Source of the DNA: Gymnorhina tibicen | Lineage: Eukaryota > Chordata > Aves > Passeriformes > Artamidae | Assembly: GCA_013399875.1 (NCBI GenBank) | Contig: VXAZ01004042.1 | Location: 186,001-250,000 of the forward strand | Direction: 5' to 3' | DNA length: 64,000 nt | In this document: positions 53,538 through 64,000 of the stretch, one piece after another | How positions within the stretch are numbered: position 1 is the stretch's first letter | How the letters are laid out: every line of letters begins with the position of its first letter | Position numbers and translations under genes: made by a program | The notes under the pieces: model-generated | What the model saw: only the letters and a program-made list of their open reading frames with translations | The model's database searches: none | Told to the model about the DNA's origin: nothing

Positions 53538-53631
53538 CGTGGGCTGCTAAAGTCCTCCGGGGCGGCTGCTGGAGCGATGCCATCATCTTCTGACTGGCGT
53601 GGTGCTGTAAAACACCCAGGCCTTTCTGTCC
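53538..53631 (-). other. ARHGAP12: Candidate ARHGAP12 first or second exon at the CpG-island edge
   Basis: On the minus strand a consensus donor (ACG|gtgaga) sits at 53538/53537. A pyrimidine-rich stretch ending cgtttcattag at 53632 could be an acceptor, or transcription could simply start in this area. The segment contains tandem ATGs at 53586 and 53583; the second has A at -3 and G at +4. If it is spliced to 47934, the frame from these ATGs runs without a stop into the annotated start, adding 44 residues. An in-frame TAG precedes the ATGs. There is no transcript evidence, and another first exon may be hidden in the assembly gap. Confidence 0.35.
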
Positions 53632-54191
53632 CTAATGAAACGAACAGAGGGAAAACAAAAACCACACACCTTCCTCGCTGCAAACAGGGATCGGTCTGAC
53701 TGTTTAATAGATGATACCTGAAGAAACCACTTAAATAGTTGCCCAAAGAGAAATAATAAGAATTAGTCCTTGATATTTATTTCGAGTTAACTTGCTTGGT
53801 ATCTCTTACTATATTAAAAAAGTTTTCAAACATTGTTTGAAAATATTTACGTGGCCTTCATAACATTTTCAAATTGTAAGTAATCTTATCTTTCTCTTTG
53901 AAAAACTGGTATCTAGTTCTCGTGGTTGCAAAGATAACCTTGAAAGCATGAACTGACTGTAACTGATACAGCAGTATCTGAATGAATCTGCAAACAGCCT
54001 GAAACAATGGCACGGAGATTCGTAAACTGTCTGCACTCTGTTAATCTAATGAAGGGTAATGCTGGTCTAACTTCTTTGACTATTTTAACACACAGAAGAA
54101 GGAAGGAGACAGTAAAACCATCAAAAGGTGGAAGGAACAGGTTTGCTGAGGGAAGGAAAAGCAATGGGAAAAGACCTGAGAAGTGCCAGCA

Positions 54192-54204
54192 AGAGAGAGA
54201 GAGA
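54192..54204. repeat. (GA)n microsatellite
   Basis: A short alternating AG run in the upstream flank of the gene. No function is assigned. Confidence 0.7.
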
Positions 54205-57200
54205 AACAAACTTTAATTGAGGAAAAGATAAAAACAACATCAATAGGTATAATTGAACATGTGGACATATTTTCATATGGAATTGCAATCCATCTTGAAC
54301 TTCCAATATTGATTTTTCCTTGAAATTTTGTATGTGTTATGCGACAAACATGCAAGACAAGTAGAAAACAATCCATATACCTTAAAGCTTTTTCTTCTCT
54401 AGCCTGAATACTTGTGAGAATGTCCCCTTGACACCAAGGACCATTTGACTTTGGGCTGTCTGTTCACAAAAAATAATTATTAAAATTCTGTTGGTGTTGT
54501 AAGGCTGATAACACTGTCACACCCACTCATTCAGCAGTTATTCACAGAGTCTGGAAAAACAGACTAGACACCAGCATTTCTATTGTAAGGGAAATAACAT
54601 CTTGTATATAGACATCCATTATTTATCACTAAAAGGCAAAAGAAATGTGTAAAAGGACAGTAGTTTTTTATTCATACTTACTCTTTTGTAAATTACACAT
54701 ACGTGAAAAAGATATAGAGTAATTCTTGTATGTTTGTGTCTAGTAGGATTCTATCTGTATGCCCAGTTTTGTGGTAAAAAATAATATACTTGGGACACTT
54801 GGGTATTTCTGAACAAGCTGACTGCATTTTACCTGCTGACATGCCTGAGGTATATATAAAACCATCTCAAAAATCAATCACAGTAACCACATTGTAATTA
54901 TCCTTCCTTACTGCCAAGGCTTCACTAGAGTGCTGCAGGATATGGCATTAGTGATTCAGTCTGAGGCACTCTTCCCTCTGAGTCAGTGTTGAAGCAATGG
55001 TCCCACATAAGATCAACAGGCATAATAGAGCTGAAGGTGCCAGAAGATATGTAATTTTGAGTCCCTGCCCAAGTGCAGTCGTGAAAGATTCCACATTACA
55101 AATAAACTGTCCAGCCCAAGTTCCAGTTTTAGTATCTGTTGCATATTCTGCCTATGAAGGATTTCTCTGTCATTTCACTGGAGTAGAAAGAGCTAAAGTT
55201 CACAACCTTTATTCACCGTGACTTGTTTTTCCCGGAGATGTAGGAATGCTTCCATACTCATACCTCAGATGGGACTACGTGTATATATTAGTTGGAAACA
55301 TCCAGTACACGTACTGACCTCACAAATCTCAGATTGAAAGAACTGCTAACTATAATTGCTTTATGTAGTACATGCGAGCTATGGTAGAAAGTACAGGACT
55401 CAATTCATGTATCTATTGTGTTCTGACTGTTCTGTATCATACCTTGCACACAACAACATCAGCCTCTTTCTTTGTAAACTGATTCCTTATGAAACGTCAG
55501 TGTTTGAACTGTCTGTTCTGTTATGCCAAACCTTCAAAACCTTTGTCCAAATTTAACTGTGTTTGCCAAAAGGGAGTTCCCTTAAACGTAGTTAAGCTCC
55601 CACAAGGTCTGTGGAAGCAGTCAGCCATTTAGGGGTGGAGAAACATCCGCATAAGAAAGTGACATTATAAATGCTGCAATTGTGGAGAAAAAGATGATAG
55701 TTACTATCTATGATAAAACACAAATCCATAGGAAACTAACTTCATACTTCTGAAAATCCAGTCTTGGAAAAATCCATTTCTGGTATTTGAATTAGACATA
55801 GAAATGTTGCTTTCTCTCTTCAGATTCAAAGTTCTCAAGTACTAGCAGTACATGTATAAAAAGCTGAGCCTACTAATTTTGAAGGGCAAATTCCCATTTT
55901 ACTTCTTTTCTATTTTTTTTCTTCTGAGTCTTTTTCAAATCTCTGCAAGTTCAGCTGTCCATTATTTTATGCCTCAGTCACAGTAATTCTAGATGTGTGT
56001 CATGTTTTAATTAATTAGAAATGCGTATCTGAGAGTGGCTGCTGCCATCCTGTTACTCATAGTGCCAGAACTGGTGTTAGGTAACCAGCAGAAATGTGCT
56101 GCTGAAAAACGTGATTGGTATTAAATCTGGGTTGTTTATTCACTGTTTGCCACCCCTCCTTACCAAACATAATCTCATTATGAACTGCATTGATTCTTTC
56201 TTTCAGAAATGACCAAGAAGGCAAATAAAAAAAGCTTTGTCACATCTAACAGGCAGATACTGCAAACATCCACCTTGCTCGTTTTGCTGTTTCCTCAAGT
56301 TTTCACTCCTTTTTAGAGACCTTTCCTCTTTTTGGTCTTATAACCTCAGCAGTGATATGCTCTAGAGAAACCATTCTGAATTTAGACAAACGCACTTATT
56401 TCAGCAAATAATTTTTACATAAATAGAATATATTTTTATTTTACTTCTAATACTACTTAAAAATGTATTTTATAAAATGGTTCCACTTGCCTCATATAAA
56501 ACACATTACCTGGGGCATCTCCTGTGTACTCTGCTCCTACTCTTAGTTTTTTGATAGCTTCCAGCCTCTCACCTCTATCTAAAAATACTCTTACCACCTA
56601 CACATAGACATAGAATCAATTCCTTCTTTCTGTTCTTTCTCTGTAGTACAAAAGCACTTTTTCACAAAGTGCAGATGCTGTGGGCTTTTTGCATGAACTT
56701 GTCAATTTACTCCCCATCTCCTGAGTCAACTAATAGATGAACCATTTTTATTTCTATAACTGTGCATTATAAGTAAAATCAATTGACGAGGGAACAACTA
56801 AAGTAAAGACTATAGAAAAAGGAACCCAGATTTCTCAAGAGTTCAGTAAAGAACTTCTTTCACCATGACACTACAAAGGAATTTTCTGCCTTAAGGAGGA
56901 ACTTTTATCCACAGTTCAGAGAAGATTATCTGTTTTACTGTGAAAAATCAGCAAGGAATTTGTAAAATTTTTCCATTTTGCCAGCAGATTATTTTTGCAA
57001 ATCGTATTAGGCAGAGTGGACAGTGGCCAACACACGCTTTTTCACTTTGCTCTGTTTGTTAGCCACATCACCATTGTGATCTTCAGTATTCACATCTCTC
57101 TCAGAGCATCCAGTGGAAGCTGTAACAAAAATTCAAACGTACTTATTGTTTGTATTTGCAGTCTCAGTTTGCAAGTAAAGGACTTTTTTTTGCAACTATC

Positions 57201-60200
57201 TGATTGTCAGCCTTACTAAAGAACAAAGTGAGATTTGTTTTGGTCAAACTGATCCTTTGATTCTGCTCTTGCCAAGACCTGGCTCCCTACTTACCTGTGA
57301 AGTTAAACTATTTATCGCTTCTCTCTTCTGGAGCACAGTATTCCAAACTGCATTACTTCTGTGTGGAGCACGAAAATATACCTCTGAGTCACAGCATGGA
57401 ATGAAAAGTGGAGAAAAGTAGTGAATAATTCTCTGACTGAATAGCTAAGGCTTACTGTGGGTGAAGGCGGACATTTCTTTGTGCTACCTTGACCTAAGAC
57501 CTTTGCCTAAGCAAAATCTTAGTCATCTCTGCACAGCTAGTCATGTCTTGATCTCACCATGGTTTGAGCTAACAGGCAATTAATCCTTTAAATAGTAATA
57601 CCTATTTTTATCAACCTGTAATGAAAAATGCTCATATTCAAAGGCACAATGTAAATGTCCATTTACACCTTGGAGAATTAAGGACAGCCCTTCATCAGTG
57701 TCTTTAATTTCTAAGTACCTTATGTGTTGTCTAATGAAAAGGAAGGGCTATTTATCAACCACTGATAAACAGTATTGAAATAAAGATACTACACAGCTTT
57801 GCAAAAAGAACTAAATAAAACCTAGCGTGTTAAATGTTTCACTCATGTTGAAGTTAATTTTATTATACTGCACCAAATTTAGGCTTAGAGAGGATTCACA
57901 AGGGAGTTTCTGGTTCCTCAAATCACACAAGTTCAGAATTTACTTCAGTGCAAGGGCCTGGCGTGACTTGGTAAACAGCCCAGTCACTGGTGGGTGCTCT
58001 GAAACTGGAAGCTCCAACTCATACTGCACATTGCTAGTCCCATGCAACCACAAAGGCTCCTCAAGGTCCAGCAAAGTTCCCAGTGGACGGTCAAAGTGAA
58101 GTTATGTGAGGTTGTCTGGTTAATACTGGGTGTTTTTTTCTGAGGAACAGCAGAAACTGATAGACTGGATGGGTTTCACCTCTGCTTAACAAGCATAGCT
58201 AAAAGTCAGGGGAGAGGTTCATCCTGCCCAAAGTTTTTTTAGGTGTCTATTAGTGTGTATCTACATCAAAGATAGATGTCTAAGCTCCCTTCAGACTCGG
58301 TGGAGTTCTATTTACTGCAGTCAAAAGAGTCTGGGGAGTAATTCATCTCATCTTAAAGTAGGCGCCCATTTGTGATCAGATCAATTGTACTCTGGAGTCT
58401 GTTTGTGTACTTAGTGGAAATCACTGCCCCTGGAAAATGGTGAATGCCAAAAGTTTTCATGTTCATAAAGAATTAGACAAATTCATAAGAAAAAAAATGA
58501 GTGAGTTAGAATTTAATTTTCAGCTGCCTGAAATCAGCCATACGGAAAATAGACACACATGTTTTATTTCAGATTTTCTCTGAATTCTTTTGTTACATAA
58601 GCATGATATTTTCTCTTAAAGGTATTGGTCACCATGGGGTTGGTCTTGAAGAAAACTGAACTAGAGAGCAATCCTGGTGGAAGAAGTTTCACTCTATGGA
58701 TCCCAGAGACTCAGGAAAATGCTTGTCTGGTAACAGTGATATTCAACTGAGTAAACATTCTTGCAAATCACAGTCTCAAGCTTGGCTGGAAATGGTGTGG
58801 GAGATGGCAAGCTAGCCTCTCACCAAAGCAATGGGGAGGAGTGCTTTCACAATTTCTCAGTATGGATGATCAAGTTCCAACACCCGTGACTATGTTTAAT
58901 TGACTAGTACGTAGGCCACCTTTTATTCTTCCTTCTCCAGTTCCTCTGTTCCATCATAGCCCCTGCACCAACTCTTCTGTATTGCATTCTGCTTCATAAA
59001 AGGAAAAAACAATCCGCCTGTGCCAATAGCTACTGCAGAAAGAGCCAGGTAGAAGGTCACGACATTTCCATGACAAGCTGTGTTTCTGTCTTTCATTTCT
59101 GTGTTTTGCTTCTGACAAAAAAAAGTTATTTCAAGTCCCTGAGTGGGCTGGTATGAAGGAAACTATGTGCTGGCTCAGAGTTCTTAGTAATTTCAGTATG
59201 TCATAGCCATTCCCAAGGAGTCACTGGAGTTCAGGGCCCAAACCCTTTCCAATCCCGTTACTGCTTCAAATAAAGATATCTTAAGGAATCCAAGTCCACA
59301 TTTTGTCTTATGTTTGCTTTCCTGCAAGTTTCTCTGCTGCTTTTCCTTCCTCTTTCCATCAAAAAGTGAACAGAAACCCTTATAAAGTATTTCATTGCTC
59401 GAAGGCTGGCCTAGCAATAACGCCCTAGGTGACACAGTCAAGGCTGCCGTTAGTTCTGCTGTCTCACCTGCTTCTAGCCAGAAATGAGTCATTCCAGCTT
59501 TTCACTAGAGAGGAAACCATGGGAGAAAGTGATAAAAGGGGATTGGCTGGGTCTTTGTTATTTTCATGCGGTTTTTAAATAGTAAAATAGAAGTTACATT
59601 AGAAAGAATGGAAATTTTTTGTATTTTGGTTCAGCTAGCGTAGTTTTACATTCCAAGCTGATGTGAAGGATCCCCTGCAATGTTTCAGGTAGATCATGGT
59701 TTGGCCATTACAGTTGCTTTGTGATAAAGAAAGGGAGAAACCAAATGCTGTGTTGGCTGTGACACTGCATTGTACCTCTCTGCCATAGCTGTGGTCTAAT
59801 GCCTTTTCCCTGAGCCTCAGACATTCACTGAGCTGGCACGCCCTAAAATGTTCATGAAAACATCTTATCAAAGTCCCTAAGGCAATCCCCAAGCTCTCAT
59901 AAAAATTGTTGATTCATGTAATCACAGACTTCATTTGAAAAGTCAGGTTTCAATTTAATAAATGCTAAACCTTTTAGAGGCTTATATCTCTTTTGAAGCC
60001 CATGAAATAAAAACCTGTGCACTGTATGGGCATTTTAGCCAGTACTAATTAGCTCAGTCCCTAATTAGAAAGTCTAGAAGTCTTGTGCATACTAGGTCAT
60101 GACTTTACGAGTACATAATATGTTCACTCCATCCGCTGTTTTACATAACTGAGGTCATGATCTCTTCCTGCAGAGTGGGAAGAAATATGGTGAGCACCTG

Positions 60201-63101
60201 TCTGCCCCAGTGACAGAGTGAGTCTGTGTAGGATGCTGGTTTCGGTCAGGATGAAACTACGTCCTGGAAGGGAGGAACACCAGAGCAGTTGCAAACAGCT
60301 GAGCCAGGATAAAAGCTGTTAACACCAAGGCAGATTCACAAGGAAGTAGTGGCAGAGCTGTAAGTATCTGTTAAACTACTGATAAAAGAGTCCCTAGAAG
60401 GTGCTTCCAATTATGAAATAATAACTCTACCTTAGGGATGAATAAACTCCAAAGCCAAGTGAGAGGTGTTCACTGGCTCAGAGTTGTGTTAGCACTATGT
60501 TTGCAATTAATGAAAAGGGAGGGAGAGTTCTCGGGCTTCCTGCCGAGACAAAAAAAGCAAGGGGGGGAGGGGAGGGAGAACAAAATTAAAACCAGGCCCT
60601 GACCAGGGTCAAAACAAATTTAAATGTGAGAGTTTTTATAGCAAAACAAAGATCTTGTAGTTTAGTTCAAATGAAGCAGAAACTGGATTTAAAATAATTC
60701 TTATAATCTCTTCCAGATTAGCCTCCTAACCACAAGAGTCACTCTAAATGAGCCACCTTTGGTCCCTCTGACTGCCACTGTTTGGTGTATGGAAAATATA
60801 TGAGCAGTCATTTAAACAAAGGGTGTGAATGCTTCTCAGCCTGGAGCACTCCTCGAGGATGGAAGATATCTGAAGCTCAGTCCCTCTGCAGTGAAGATTT
60901 AATTATTAATGCTAAGTGGAACAGCAGCAACAGGACTGCAGACACCCCAGAATACTAAATGGCGTGGCTGTTAGTGATGAAGGACTGGGAAAGAGGTGGT
61001 AGAGGGGGCTTAAATCCCCTCAAGCAGATACTGAACCTGCATTTTTCATGGCAAGTGTGAATGTTCAAAGAGAGGCATCCCCCTCCCCCAGCTCTGTGAT
61101 GGGAATACAATGATACCGCTTTTCCTTTGCTCTCCCTAGGCAGCATCGTTCAAATTAATTCAGATCAAATCTGAACTTTTTGAATGACTGAAGCCAAATT
61201 TGTTGTTAATTTACTATTCACTGGGAAATATATCACCCGTTTCCACTTCTGTTTAATGGAAATTGTTTTGTGCATTAGTAACAAGTTATCCTTAAAAGAA
61301 CCACAGTATCTACAGTCATCTTATCTCTTGGTCAGAAAATAAAGGGCAGGACAGTTACTTCTGAGCAAGTCTCTCAAAGTGCAGTTTTCTGTGCCAGTCC
61401 ATCTGGCACTAAATGATCTCTGGCACTCACTGCATCAGCTCCATCTTAACAGAATAGTAACAGAAACGCAGAGCTGGTAATCTGGGCCAGGTACTCTGTG
61501 CATGCCACAAATTGAGTGTTTTGTTAGGCGCTGGACTCACCATAATTCAGCAATAAGCATGAAATAGGTTATTGTTGTGGAGGCTGAGAGGCTGCCATGA
61601 CAGCAGAAGTTAAAACAGGTCTGCTGATACAGCAATGGAGAAATAATAAACAGTTGGTAATTTCTAACAGTTATAGATCTTCAGCTATTGCTCCTGCAAT
61701 CAGATACCCACCCAAAACAATTACCTTCCTCAGCCCTTTGCATTTGCTTCTAGAAAGAGGACAGGGGAGACATAAATACTGAAGTGTTGCCTTCTCTTCT
61801 GTGAGTAGCTCTGTACTTTTCTGCATGTTTTCTGAGCGGGCATGACCCTTTCTTCCCACTTTATTGTGCCCTTTTTTGTAAGACATTGATAACATTCATC
61901 TTTGGAAGAGATCAGTACCAGGCAACTCTGAAATAAAATATATCATCATGGAAAGGACAACTCAGATCAAAAGTTTCTAAGTGCATTTTTTCACAAAAAG
62001 AAAAGAAAAAAGAAGGGAACATCCAGTGATACTGAAATGCTACAAAGCAGAAACTGAGAAAGGTTTTCACACAAACTAGAACATGGAACTTATTGCCAAA
62101 GTCTTTCACCGAGGCCAAGAGTGTAGCAAGATGAGAGAACAAAAGGCACTTTACACAGGTACCCCTGGAACAGCAGCAGTCAGAAATGCTCAGGTTTTAC
62201 AGCAGAGACCAGCCTTTTATTCCTCCCCCCAGTGATTAGGAAACCAGGGCATGTTGTCTCATTTGCTATTCCTCCAGAAAAGCTTAATTTTTTTGACTTT
62301 CAGAGGCAGGATATTGGCACAAACAGAATTCTGAGTTGAGACCATGGGCCTATATTTATGTAACTTTCTGTAACACAAATAAGAATTTTGTGGTGTTTAA
62401 TCTTGACAAATGCAGGGTGTAAGTTATCACATAGAATCGTCACTTTCAGACACAAACATACTAAATTTCCAAGAAAACATCCTTTACAGACTCCAAATTA
62501 GCCAACCTGTGCTCCATTGTTCATTCTTCAGGAAAGTTAAACAGGTTTTCATTTGCTGACAAAAGTCAACCTCACTAAATTTTATGGCTTGCATAGTGAG
62601 CAGGATGATTAACCATGAATCACAAGATAGAAATTCCTTCAGGGTATTTTCAGGAGCTGTGAAATAGCCATCGACAAGATGGTATCAGTATTTTGTCCCG
62701 GTCTTTTTAAAGGTGTATCCTCAACGCTCACACATTGGGCCTGCAGTATTACAGGCTACAGTCATTTTTAGGTCATGCTTCAGTCACGCCTTGGCATCTC
62801 ACATGTGACCAGCCCCATCACCTGACAGATGGAAGGATGGTAGCTGGGTCACCTTTGAGCCCTAAGGCCAAGACAGGTGAATAAAAACACATTTATACTG
62901 CCGGAAAATTCAGAAGAGAAACAAAGGGAATGTACAACCCAGCTCTCTTCTTTATTTAAGATCCCCCCCCAAGCAATTATAGATGAATTATGCACTCTGT
63001 CCCTCTCCTGTGTATGCACTTTCTCGCTGGCTAGATTTTAGTAATCTATTATTCATTGCCTTGCTCTCTCTTCCCTGCTTTTCCCTCTCTCCACGCCGCA
63101 G

Positions 63102-63390
63102 GGATTTGCAGGGCTGCTGGGGGGACTCCTGCCCCAGCCCTGCACAGACCCCGCTCCTCCCACTCACCATTAGGGGTTATTGCCATCTGCTGGAAAACCA
63201 GGAGGGACTGCCAGGGAAACTCATCCCAGGTCCTGGAAGTAAGGGCAGGCCCCTTAAACTGGGTGGATAACCTGGGGCTCACTGCAGTACAAGTGTCATC
63301 TTTGGGGGTGTTGGAGGAACAAGATGCTCCCGGGGCTCTGGGCGGACCCCATGCAACAAGACAATTCCACAGAACTCGGCTGTCAGGCAG
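63102..63390 (+). other. Candidate plus-strand exon (non-coding or unknown)
   Basis: A long pyrimidine tract (ctctcttccctgcttttccc, then tctctccacgccgcag) ends at 63101, and a consensus donor CAG|gtgagc follows at 63390/63391. The 289-nt interval is GC-richer than its surroundings and open in one frame. No homology is recognised. It could be a lncRNA exon or simply chance splice-like signals. Confidence 0.2.
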
Positions 63391-63747
63391 GTGAGCAGGC
63401 CTGGTTTAAATACAGATCTTTCCAGGGTATTTTGTTAGATATATAAGACGACTTCTTCCTCCCAAGGGTTCAGTAAATAAACACAAGTGAGAAGACTCAC
63501 ATTTAAAATTCCCCTAAGCAAGCAGGTATTTTAGGAACAGTAAGATCTTCAACATCTTACAAAAAAAACCTACTCTGGAAAGAGGGATTAAATTCCCATT
63601 TCAGGGGCTCCTGACTATTTCTGCAGCTTCTGGCAAATGACCTAATGGTCCTGCTGGGCCAAATGTGGGAGGAAAAGTCTACTGTACTTTGTATAGATGA
63701 CTGTTAACAAACACTTTTAGAACAAGCTTTCATGCTTTTATATTATA

Positions 63748-64000
63748 TGGCCTTATAGGGGACCTTAGAAATCATCCAGTTCCAACGCCCTGCCATGGGC
63801 AGGGATACTTTCCACTAGACTAGGTTGCTCAGAGCTCCATCTAGCTTGGCCTGGAACACTTCCAGGGATGGGGCATCCAAAACTTTTCTGGGAAACTTGC
63901 TCCAGTGCCTCACCATCCTCACAGTAAAGAATTTCTTCCTAATATCTAGTCGAAACTGAAATCTCTTTCAGTTTGAATCCATTCCCCCTTATCCTGTCAC
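63748..64000 (-). mobile_element. CR1 LINE, 3'-terminal fragment, truncated by window edge
   Basis: The plus strand reads like the reverse complement of the avian CR1 3' region: ggaccttagaaatcatccag, then ctgccatgggcagggatac, then caggttgctcagagc-like, then acttccagggatggggcatc, then cctcaccatcctcacagtaa, then gaatttcttcctaatatcta. The element is therefore oriented on the minus strand, with its 3' end near 63748. CR1 is a non-LTR retrotransposon, abundant in birds and usually heavily 5'-truncated. The scattered differences from the remembered consensus suggest an old copy. The (ATTCTATG)n-type tail is not clearly preserved. The rest lies beyond 64000. Confidence 0.9.

Larger units (their letters stand above)
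52800..53590. promoter_or_regulatory. ARHGAP12: CpG island, probable ARHGAP12 promoter
   Basis: Very GC-rich sequence with dense CpGs flanks the N gap on both sides, in sharp contrast to the AT-rich surroundings. Its position, about 5 kb upstream of the start-codon exon on the minus strand, is what is expected of a housekeeping-type promoter. A MEF2/TATA-like A/T core (CTAAAAATAG, 52910-52919) sits inside it. The transcription start cannot be placed because the centre is missing. Confidence 0.7.
1867..53631 (-). other. ARHGAP12: ARHGAP12 gene, 5' portion (gene span within window)
   Basis: Six spliced coding blocks on the minus strand join into one frame of 452 codons that reads as SH3, WW and proline/serine-rich linkers in the order typical of ARHGAP12. 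The vertebrate protein is about 800-850 residues and ends in PH and RhoGAP domains, so roughly the C-terminal half is missing here and should lie to the left of position 1. The family stimulates GTP hydrolysis on Rho GTPases; ARHGAP12 is known as a Rac1-directed GAP acting at cell junctions, phagocytic cups and excitatory synapses. The related genes ARHGAP9, 15 and 27 share parts of this layout, but the sequence after the SH3 domain and the WW exons fit ARHGAP12 best. The right boundary is set by the candidate first exon and is uncertain because of the assembly gap. Confidence 0.93.
53640..63747. other. Upstream flank, no recognised gene
   Basis: About 10 kb of AT-rich sequence upstream of the gene. 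No frame gives a recognisable protein. It contains the (GA)n run at 54192, a G-rich stretch around 60560-60576, and a GC-richer patch at 63090-63390 with splice-like borders. In vertebrates the neighbour on this side of ARHGAP12 is usually KIF5B, which would lie farther right. Confidence 0.65.

Noticed and set aside
52800..53586. Long minus-strand open frames of 202-245 codons across the CpG island
   Set aside because: Most of their length is the N gap, so they carry no information. Only the short candidate exon at their right end was kept.

Overview
This is a window of vertebrate nuclear DNA, most likely from a bird. It is AT-rich and intron-dominated. The few coding blocks are short, carry consensus splice sites and are spread over about 46 kb. 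The far right end matches the 3' part of an avian CR1 retrotransposon. No bacterial-type operon, CRISPR array, phage or intact transposon is visible.

The window holds the 5' half of one gene on the minus strand, recognised from its protein as ARHGAP12, a Rho-family GTPase-activating protein. Reading right to left (5' to 3' of the gene): a CpG-island promoter region at about 52.8-53.6 kb, interrupted by an assembly gap (53011-53431); a candidate first exon (53538-53631); an intron of about 5.6 kb containing a 49-bp GC-rich minisatellite; then six coding exons at 47934-47183, 20738-20475, 15374-15234, 13685-13605, 5305-5180 and 1941-1867. Together they give 452 codons: the SH3 domain, a serine-rich linker, WW domain 1, a degenerate WW-like unit, WW domain 2 and the start of the linker before the PH domain. 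The PH and RhoGAP domains are not in the window; they must lie beyond position 1.

All coding junctions seen here fall between codons (phase 0), so the internal exons can be skipped without shifting the frame. The 47-codon exon at 15374-15234 has a weak 5' splice site followed by a U-rich tract and a downstream RBFOX-type hexamer, which is what a regulated cassette exon looks like.

From about 53.65 to 64 kb is upstream flank. It contains no recognised gene, only a low-confidence plus-strand exon candidate at 63102-63390 and the CR1 fragment. Long open frames elsewhere in the introns look like chance. I found no convincing new biological system. The most notable items are an in-frame N-terminal extension predicted if the candidate first exon is real, the regulatory layout of the cassette exon, and the 49-bp minisatellite.
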